Source: an uncultured Eubacteriales bacterium (lineage in GTDB: Bacteria; Bacillota; Clostridia; Christensenellales; QAND01). Taken from it: a stretch of 17,028 nucleotides of DNA. Positions 12,745 through 17,028 of this stretch are shown here, in pieces. The notes below the pieces were generated by a model, which made no database searches, had not been told where the DNA came from, and saw nothing but the letters and a program-made list of their open reading frames with translations. Every line of letters starts with the position of its first letter. Positions within the stretch are counted from its first letter, which is position 1. Where the stretch lies: NCBI GenBank assembly GCA_900546685.1, contig UREB01000012.1:1-17028 (forward strand), read 5' to 3'. The translations under genes and the position numbers were made by a program.

Positions 12745-13131
12745 CTACTTAACCTGATCCAAGATGACGGTAATGTGGCTCGTGCGCTTCAAAATGCTGG
12801 CCGCACGCCCTTGGGCGCGGGGACGATAGCGTTTGAGCGTCGGGCCGCCATCCGCGTAGATCTCTGCGACATACAGCGTATCGCGTGCCATGTCGAGGTT
12901 GTTTTCCGCATTTGCTGCGGCGGATTCTACCAGTTTGTATACGATTTCGCTGGCGCCTCTGGGAGAAAGCATCAGGATTCCTTCTGCCTCTGCCAACGAC
13001 TTGCCACGAATCTGATCAATCACTGCGCGCGCTTTTCTCGGCGCGATCCTAGCATAACGCAGTACGGCTTTGGGCCGTCTGTCACGATTTTCTGCTCTGC
13101 GAGCCGCTTTTTGTTTTTGACGCGTTGCCAT
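12745..13131 (-). CDS. rplV: 50S ribosomal protein L22 with basic N-terminal extension
   Basis: L22 lines the peptide exit tunnel with its extended beta hairpin. The 128 residues match the family from RPKAVLRYARIAPRKARAVI onward. Landmarks are NAENNLDMARDTLYVAEIYA and the tunnel hairpin region GGPTLKRYRPRAQGRAASIL (93-112), followed by KRTSHITVIL. Relative to Bacillus L22 (about 113 residues) there are roughly 18 extra residues at the N-terminus, MATRQKQKAARRAENRDR, strongly basic. The ATG at 13131 has AAGGAG 6-7 nt upstream, so the extension is probably translated. Similar extensions occur in Clostridia. It lies 15 nt after rpsS. Confidence 0.97.
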   Translation of the reverse strand: MATRQKQKAARRAENRDRRPKAVLRYARIAPRKARAVIDQIRGKSLAEAEGILMLSPRGASEIVYKLVESAAANAENNLDMARDTLYVAEIYADGGPTLKRYRPRAQGRAASILKRTSHITVILDQVK

Positions 13132-13146
13132 GTCAATCTCCTTCCC

Positions 13147-13428
13147 TTATCTAGACGAGGAGGACTTTTCGCTGCCCGCATGGCCGCGATAGGTCCGGGT
13201 CGGTGCAAATTCGCCAAGCTTATGGCCGACCATGTCCTCAATGATGTAGACAGGCACATGTTTGCGGCCGTCGTGTACGGCGATCGTATGGCCTACCATG
13301 TCAGGGAAGATGGTGGAGGAACGAGACCAGGTCTTCAACACTTTCTTCTCGTTCTTTTCATTCATTTGCTGTACACGCGCCAGCAATCTCTCTTGTACGA
13401 AAGGTCCTTTTTTTACTGAACGGGACAT
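13147..13428 (-). CDS. rpsS: 30S ribosomal protein S19
   Basis: S19 forms a head heterodimer with S13 and contacts the A-site region and bridge B1. The 93 residues begin MSRSVKKGPFVQERLLARVQ, contain KVLKTWSRSSTIFPDMVGHT (29-48), IAVHDGRKHVPVYIIEDMVG and HKLGEFAPTRTYRGHAG, and end in a short Ser-rich tail. All positions match the family. It is 17 nt downstream of rplB with a GGAGG-type Shine-Dalgarno in the gap. Confidence 0.98.
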   Translation of the reverse strand: MSRSVKKGPFVQERLLARVQQMNEKNEKKVLKTWSRSSTIFPDMVGHTIAVHDGRKHVPVYIIEDMVGHKLGEFAPTRTYRGHAGSEKSSSSR

Positions 13429-13445
13429 TTTGCCATCCTCCTTCC

Positions 13446-14279
13446 TTACTTGCTGCCTCTACGACGCACAATGTACTTATCCGTCGGGGCGTTCTTCTTG
13501 CGAGTCTTGTGGCCCAGGGCCGGTTTGCCCCAGGGGGTCATCGGGCCGGGACGTCCTACCGGCGCTTTGCCTTCGCCGCCGCCGTGCGGGTGGTCTACCG
13601 GGTTCATAACAGAACCGCGTACCGTCGGGCGGATGCCGCGCGCACGCTTGCGACCCGCTTTACCCAGGTTAACGTTTTCATGGTCTTCGTTGGAAACCTG
13701 GCCAATCGAGGCTCTGGCATCCATCGGTACCATACGCACTTCGCCGGAGGGTAGACGCACCTGTGCATACTTGCCTTCCTTTGCCATCAGCTGTGCAGCA
13801 CAACCTGCCGTACGGCACATCTGGCCACCTACGCCAACGCGCAGCTCGATGTTGTGGATCACAGTGCCCAGCGGAATGCTGCGGATGGGCAAGCAGTTGC
13901 CCGGCATGATATCTGCGTTTTCGCCGCTCATTACCGTATCGCCAACCTTCAAGCCGATCGGAGCCAAGATATAGCTCTTTTCACCGTCAGCATAGTGGAT
14001 CAGGGCGATAAAGCAAGTACGGTTCGGATCATATTCAATCGTAGCCACTTTAGCGGGAATGCCGTCTTTGGTACGCTTGAAATCAATAATGCGGTATTTT
14101 CTCTTGTTTCCGCCGCCTCTATGGCGAACGGTGATACGGCCATGAGCGTTACGGCCGCCGGTTTTTTTCAAATCCACCAGCAGCGAGCGTTCAGGCGCTG
14201 TCTTGCTCAAGCCGCTGTAATCAGTGACCGTCATAAAACGGCGGCCCGGCGATGTCGGCTTGTATTTTTTGATTGCCAT
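13446..14279 (-). CDS. rplB: 50S ribosomal protein L2
   Basis: L2 is a primary 23S rRNA binder needed for subunit association and peptidyl transferase centre structure. The 277-residue product has the usual order: basic N-terminal segment (MAIKKYKPTSPGRRFMTV), OB-fold segment (about 60-125), SH3-like domain (about 130-200), and the C-terminal loop NPVDHPHGGGEGKAPVGRPG (226-245). H230 corresponds to the conserved histidine known as His229 in E. coli. The tail KTRKKNAPTDKYIVRRRGSK is canonical. It follows rplW by 29 nt. Confidence 0.98.
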   Translation of the reverse strand: MAIKKYKPTSPGRRFMTVTDYSGLSKTAPERSLLVDLKKTGGRNAHGRITVRHRGGGNKRKYRIIDFKRTKDGIPAKVATIEYDPNRTCFIALIHYADGEKSYILAPIGLKVGDTVMSGENADIMPGNCLPIRSIPLGTVIHNIELRVGVGGQMCRTAGCAAQLMAKEGKYAQVRLPSGEVRMVPMDARASIGQVSNEDHENVNLGKAGRKRARGIRPTVRGSVMNPVDHPHGGGEGKAPVGRPGPMTPWGKPALGHKTRKKNAPTDKYIVRRRGSK

Positions 14280-14308
14280 ACTCCGTTTCCTCCCGTTATT
14301 GCTTGCGC

Positions 14309-14605
14309 TTATTGCGCCATGCCTTCAAAGAATTCGATAGGCGCGCTGGTCTCTTTCAAAACCACATACGCCTTTTTCAGAGAAGCCCTGCGGCCTTTTG
14401 TCAGGCCCTGGCGTTTGATCTTGCCCAGGGTGTTGACGATATTGACCTTTGCCACTTCTACATTGAAAATTTCTTCAATTGCCTGCTTTACAGCTGTGCG
14501 GTTTGCATCGGGATGTACGATAAACGCATAGCGTTTTTCGCTCATATCCTGATACGTTTTTTCCGTCAGCACCGGGCGGAGGATGATGTCATGCGCATTG
14601 CTCAT
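14309..14605 (-). CDS. rplW: 50S ribosomal protein L23
   Basis: L23 sits at the tunnel exit and is the main docking site of trigger factor and SRP. The 98 residues begin MSNAHDIILRPVLTEKTYQD, followed by RYAFIVHPDANRTAVKQAIE (26-45), NVEVAKVNIVNTLGKIKRQG and the basic KGRRASLKKAYVVLKETS. Length and layout agree with the family. The ATG overlaps the rplD stop by 4 nt (ATGA), so the two are translationally coupled. Confidence 0.97.
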   Translation of the reverse strand: MSNAHDIILRPVLTEKTYQDMSEKRYAFIVHPDANRTAVKQAIEEIFNVEVAKVNIVNTLGKIKRQGLTKGRRASLKKAYVVLKETSAPIEFFEGMAQ

Positions 14606-15228
14606 TTTGCGTATACCTCCTGCACCTTGATGGCCGCATCCTTGGTGATGATGAAGCGATCATATTTCATAATGTCATACACATTCAGCGTGCCAGTCAC
14701 CGTCGTTTTGATGCCGGGAATGTTGCGGGCGGAGAGTTCCACCTCTGCATTTCCTTCCGGCAAAACAACCAACGCTTTTCCGTCTACCTTCAAGGCATTC
14801 AGCATTTTTACCATTGCCTTTGTGGACGGCTTTTCAAAACCAACCTGATCCAAAACGATCATGTTGCCATCCGCCACCTTGCTGGATAGTGCGCTGCACA
14901 TTGCCAGCTTGCGGACCTTTTTGTTCACATCCTGGCGGTAGCTGCGCGGTTTGGGCGCAAATACAACGCCGCCATGACGCCACTGCGGGCTGCGGGTGGA
15001 TCCTTGGCGGGCACGGCCAGTGCCTTTCTGACGCCACGGCTTAATACCGCCGCCGCTTACTTCTGATCTGGTCAACGCGCTCTGTGTTCCTTGGCGTTTG
15101 TTGGCCAGCTGTGCTTTCACAACTTGGTGCAACGCGCTATGGTTGGGCTCGATCCCGAATACGGCATCGTTCAGCTCCAGCGAATCCACAACGCTGCCTT
15201 CCATGTTGAGGATATCAACCTTCGGCAT
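14602..15228 (-). CDS. rplD: 50S ribosomal protein L4
   Basis: L4 binds 23S rRNA and its extended loop helps form the exit tunnel constriction. In E. coli it also represses the S10 operon. The 208 residues begin MPKVDILNMEGSVVDSLELN. The tunnel loop is visible as GGGIKPWRQKGTGRARQGS (59-77), followed by RSPQWRHGGVVFAPKPRSY. The C-terminal half includes MIVLDQVGFEKPSTKAMVKM and the closing RFIITKDAAIKVQEVYAK. The gene follows rplC by 19 nt and overlaps rplW by 4 nt. Its presence makes L4 a candidate ligand for the structured leader upstream of rpsJ. Confidence 0.98.
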   Translation of the reverse strand: MPKVDILNMEGSVVDSLELNDAVFGIEPNHSALHQVVKAQLANKRQGTQSALTRSEVSGGGIKPWRQKGTGRARQGSTRSPQWRHGGVVFAPKPRSYRQDVNKKVRKLAMCSALSSKVADGNMIVLDQVGFEKPSTKAMVKMLNALKVDGKALVVLPEGNAEVELSARNIPGIKTTVTGTLNVYDIMKYDRFIITKDAAIKVQEVYAK

Positions 15229-15247
15229 TTGGAATTCCCTCCTTGGC

Positions 15248-15877
15248 TCAGTTCTTCACCGAATCGACCACGCTTACCAGCGCGCCATTCGGTCCGGGCA
15301 CTGCGCCCTTGACAAGAATCACGTTCTTCTCGGCATTCACCGAAACGATCGTCAGATTCTGGGTAGTTACCTTTACCGCGCCCAGGTGGCCCGGCAGGTT
15401 TTTGCTTTTGAATACGCGAGACGGGCTAGATGCTCCGCCCATGGAACCTGGAGCCCTATGGAACCCAGAACCATGTGTCATGCGGCCTCTGTGTTGGTTG
15501 TGGCGCTTGATGACGCCGGCATACCCTTTTCCCTTGGAAACGCCGCTTACGTCTACTTTATCGCCTTCTGCGAACACATCTGCCTTGATTTCCTGGCCAA
15601 CTTCATAAGAAGCTGCATCCTCCAACTTGAACTCGCGCAGGTTACGCAGTAGCCCAACGCCAGCCTTATCCAGATGGCCCTTTGCAGGTTTATTCACCAG
15701 CTTTTCACGAATGGATTCAAAGCCGATCTGCACCGCTTCGTAGCCATCCTTGTCCACTGTTTTCTTCTGCACAACGTAGCAGGGGCCAGCCTGCAGCACC
15801 GTCACAGGGACGACTGTGCCATCTTCTGCATACACCTGAGTCATGCCCAGTTTTTTTGCCAATATTGCTTTTTTCAC
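15248..15877 (-). CDS. rplC: 50S ribosomal protein L3 (GTG start)
   Basis: L3 is an early-assembling 50S protein whose finger reaches toward the peptidyl transferase centre. The start is set at GTG 15877, giving 209 residues beginning MKKAILAKKLGMTQVYAEDG, the family N-terminus and length. GGAGGTGA lies 5-7 nt upstream. An in-frame ATG at 15925 would lie inside rpsJ and add 16 unrelated residues, so it is rejected. Visible motifs are SKGKGYAGVIKRHNQHRG (114-131), HGSGFHRAPGSMGGASSPSR (135-154) and LPGHLGAVKVTTQNL. It follows rpsJ by 22 nt. Confidence 0.96.
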   Translation of the reverse strand: MKKAILAKKLGMTQVYAEDGTVVPVTVLQAGPCYVVQKKTVDKDGYEAVQIGFESIREKLVNKPAKGHLDKAGVGLLRNLREFKLEDAASYEVGQEIKADVFAEGDKVDVSGVSKGKGYAGVIKRHNQHRGRMTHGSGFHRAPGSMGGASSPSRVFKSKNLPGHLGAVKVTTQNLTIVSVNAEKNVILVKGAVPGPNGALVSVVDSVKN

Positions 15878-15899
15878 GTCCGTCACCTCCAGCACTGCA

Positions 15900-16208
15900 T
15901 CAAAGCTTGATCTCGATATCCACACCAGCCGGAAGATCCAGTCTCATCAGGGAATCGACTGTTTTGGACGTGGGATCCAGGATATCGATAATGCGTTTGT
16001 GCGTTTTGATTTCAAATTGTTCCCGTGCGTCCTTGTACTTGTGCGTTGCACGCAAAACGGTGATGATTTCCTTGTCCGTCGGCAGCGGAATCGGGCCCGA
16101 AATCTTGGCACCAGACCGCTTTGCGGTCTCTACGATCCTTTCTGCGCTTTGGTCGATCAGGTTGTGATCGTAAGCTTTGAGCTTAATACGAATTTTTTGG
16201 CTCGGCAT
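15900..16208 (-). CDS. rpsJ: 30S ribosomal protein S10
   Basis: S10 is a 30S head protein that also acts as NusE, pairing with NusB in antitermination complexes. The 102 residues begin MPSQKIRIKLKAYDHNLIDQ, contain the long-loop region SGPIPLPTDKEIITVLRA (37-54) and REQFEIKTHKRIIDILDPT (62-80), and end DSLMRLDLPAGVDIEIKL, as in all bacterial S10. AAGGAGG lies just upstream of the ATG. It is the first gene of the ribosomal cluster and follows a promoter and a long structured leader. Confidence 0.98.
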   Translation of the reverse strand: MPSQKIRIKLKAYDHNLIDQSAERIVETAKRSGAKISGPIPLPTDKEIITVLRATHKYKDAREQFEIKTHKRIIDILDPTSKTVDSLMRLDLPAGVDIEIKL

Positions 16209-16394
16209 ATTGTTCCTCCTTTTTTCGATATCCCATTTACACGTTCCCGCGTGTGTCCACTTTTTATAGACACACGCGGCGAGATGGGACTCGCCGCCCG
16301 ATTGTCAGGCTTGGTCCACGGAAATTACCCGGCTTTGCCGATGCCGGCAACCTTCCGCTTCTTCCCTATTCTGTGCACATATGCACACAGAGAC
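16209..16394 (-). promoter_or_regulatory. Structured 5' leader of the S10 operon
   Basis: About 185 nt separate the predicted transcription start from rpsJ. On the minus strand, in order: an imperfect CTGTGTGCAT/ATGTGCACAG hairpin (16371-16390); a two-part helix CGGAA/TTCCG plus CCGGC/GCCGG (16319-16357) that competes with TTGCCG/CGGCAA (16335-16350); a perfect 8-bp GCGGCGAG/CTCGCCGC hairpin with loop TCCCAT (16276-16297); and a perfect 10-bp CGCGTGTGTC/GACACACGCG hairpin (16248-16278). The last two stems share 3 nt. The loop TCCCAT is exactly complementary to ATGGGA (16231-16236), 10 nt before the Shine-Dalgarno. No T-run follows any stem, so this does not look like a simple attenuator. Autogenous control by a ribosomal protein such as L4 is inferred. 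Confidence 0.6.
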
Positions 16395-16400
16395 TAATAG

Positions 16401-16429
16401 ATTATAGCGTAACAATATAAGAATTGCAA
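16401..16429 (-). promoter_or_regulatory. Sigma-A type promoter of the S10 operon
   Basis: On the minus strand TTGCAA (-35, 16424-16429) and TATAAT (-10, 16401-16406) are separated by exactly 17 nt. The -10 is a perfect consensus and the -35 keeps the TTG. AT-rich sequence lies immediately upstream (16430-16450, TCCTAAAAAATAACT), where an alpha C-terminal domain could bind. The start point would fall near 16394. It lies 26 nt or more beyond the GNAT stop codon and is the only convincing promoter I see in the window. Confidence 0.85.
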
Positions 16430-16454
16430 GTTATTTTTTAGGATATTTTTTCTT

Positions 16455-16955
16455 TTATTCGCCTATCAAAATCTCCATGATATAATCATCCATCACAAAC
16501 CCATTGCCTATATCCGTTACTTCCTCACGCGTTGTTTTAAACCCAAGCGCTTCGTATACTTGTTTAGAGCTATTGTGTTTATTCACCGTCAAATAGATGG
16601 ATGAGAGCCCCTTTTCTCTGCATATCTCACGCATCATATCCAATGCTTGCCGTGCAATTCCCTTGCCTCTCGCCTGCTTTTGTAAATATAGCTTACTCAA
16701 AAATAGGGTGTTTCCTTGCGGCTGCAGACCGATATAACCATGTGCATCGCCATCATAAGTTATCAAATAATATTGATATCCATGCCTTTGCTGTTCTTCA
16801 ATAGCAGAGACGGATTGAAACTTTTCCAGCATATATGCAATCTGTTTTTCTCCCAACAGCCTACCATAATGCTCATACCATATATCTTCTGCCAAAGAAG
16901 CCACCTTCTGCATTTGCTTTTCATCGAGTACTGCCTCAAAACATACCTGCTCCAT
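16455..16955 (-). CDS. GNAT family N-acetyltransferase
   Basis: This is an acetyl-CoA-dependent N-acetyltransferase of the GNAT fold, 166 residues with the chosen start. Motif A is visible as LYLQKQARGKGIARQALDMM (about 92-111), where QARGKGIA is the pyrophosphate-binding Q/RxxGxG/A. It is preceded by YDGDAHGYIGLQ (beta strand 4 region) and followed by YLTVNKHNSSKQVYEALGF (motif B). The overall layout resembles PaiA-like and other small-molecule or polyamine acetyltransferases; the substrate cannot be told. ATG 16955 is chosen because AGAGG lies 7 nt upstream. ATG 16961 abuts that site, and the longest frame (from 17006) reads through the terminator stem. It looks AT-richer than the ribosomal genes and is not a standard member of this cluster. 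No own promoter is visible between the terminator and the start. Confidence 0.88.
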   Translation of the reverse strand: MEQVCFEAVLDEKQMQKVASLAEDIWYEHYGRLLGEKQIAYMLEKFQSVSAIEEQQRHGYQYYLITYDGDAHGYIGLQPQGNTLFLSKLYLQKQARGKGIARQALDMMREICREKGLSSIYLTVNKHNSSKQVYEALGFKTTREEVTDIGNGFVMDDYIMEILIGE

Positions 16956-16973
16956 TGCCATTCCTCTTTTTGT

Positions 16974-17000
16974 AAAAAAGGGACTGCTTTGCAGTCCCTT
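16974..17000 (-). terminator. Rho-independent terminator of the upstream gene
   Basis: On the minus strand AAGGGACTGC and GCAGTCCCTT form a 10-bp stem around the loop AAA (stem arms 16991-17000 and 16978-16987), followed by a run of six T (16974-16979). The stem begins 9 nt after the TAA at 17010-17012. This is a textbook intrinsic terminator acting leftward, before the GNAT gene. Confidence 0.88.
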
Positions 17001-17009
17001 CCTCATCTC

Positions 17010-17028
17010 TTATTCCATGATCTCCGTT
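17010..17028 (-). CDS. 3' end of upstream gene, possibly tuf (EF-Tu)
   Basis: Only the last codons are in the window: on the minus strand they read T-E-I-M-E followed by TAA, directly before a strong terminator. Such an ending (VVTxIxE-like) is compatible with the C-terminus of elongation factor Tu, and tuf commonly precedes rpsJ in Bacillota. Five residues are far too few for identification, so this is a context-based suggestion; no gene symbol is assigned. Confidence 0.35.

Noticed and set aside
11594..12757. 387-codon plus-strand open frame opposite rpsC and rplP
   Set aside because: It runs antisense to two unmistakable ribosomal genes and its product shows no recognisable domain. Such long shadows arise from the biased codon use of highly expressed genes.
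15878..15925. ATG start for L3 inside rpsJ (15925)
   Set aside because: The added 16 residues have no counterpart in L3, and a GTG with GGAGGTGA restores the exact family N-terminus.
16248..16278. 10-bp hairpin in the S10 leader as an intrinsic terminator
   Set aside because: No T-run follows the stem on the minus strand (GGAACGTG follows), so it is treated as leader structure.
16956..17006. N-terminal extension of the GNAT frame (start at 17006)
   Set aside because: These codons run through a perfect terminator hairpin and T-run and have no Shine-Dalgarno; the start at 16955 has AGAGG at proper distance.

Overview
This window is a bacterial chromosome segment that holds essentially the whole S10-spc-alpha ribosomal protein supercluster, with every gene on the minus strand. 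Transcription therefore runs from right (high coordinates) to left. The gene content and order point to Bacillota, most likely class Clostridia. The evidence is: a zinc-type short S14 and an N-terminally extended L22; secY-adk-map followed by a small KOW-domain gene, then infA-rpmJ; rpsD lying inside the alpha operon between rpsK and rpoA; an enlarged L17; and an ECF-transporter ATPase directly after rplQ. I do not recognise the genus.

Layout in the direction of transcription: (1) 17028-16974: the last codons of an upstream gene, possibly tuf, and a strong rho-independent terminator. (2) 16955-16455: a GNAT acetyltransferase, the only gene that is not part of the usual cluster. (3) 16429-16209: a sigma-A type promoter and a leader of about 185 nt with several hairpins and a possible loop-to-downstream pseudoknot. 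(4) 16208-11141: the S10 operon genes rpsJ, rplC, rplD, rplW, rplB, rpsS, rplV, rpsC, rplP, rpmC and rpsQ. (5) 11116-7089: the spc genes rplN, rplX, rplE, rpsN, rpsH, rplF, rplR, rpsE, rpmD and rplO. (6) 7089-3762: secY, adk, map, a KOW-domain gene, infA and rpmJ (the last is only 37 codons). (7) 3675-756: the alpha genes rpsM, rpsK, rpsD, rpoA and rplQ. (8) 744-714: a hairpin with a T-rich tail. (9) 695-1: the first 231 codons of an ECF transporter ATPase, cut by the window edge.

The genes are packed with gaps mostly of 3-30 nt and six overlaps (rplD/rplW, rplP/rpmC, rplO/secY, adk/map, map/KOW, KOW/infA), which suggests translational coupling along one long transcript. The products work together: ribosomal proteins of both subunits, the RNA polymerase alpha subunit, initiation factor IF-1, the SecY translocon channel, methionine aminopeptidase for nascent chains, and adenylate kinase. 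Several starts were re-set from Shine-Dalgarno position and family alignment: rplC (GTG), rplX, rplF and the GNAT gene. Non-ATG starts occur in infA and rpsN (TTG), and in rplC, rpsQ and rpsE (GTG).

I found no CRISPR array, insertion sequence, tRNA or rRNA, and no clearly new protein system. The least explained parts are the structured S10 leader, the 86-nt rpmJ-rpsM gap, the KOW gene that runs into a TTG-started infA, and the GNAT gene at the head of the cluster. No gene-free stretch exceeds 300 nt; the longest is the 246-nt promoter and leader region.
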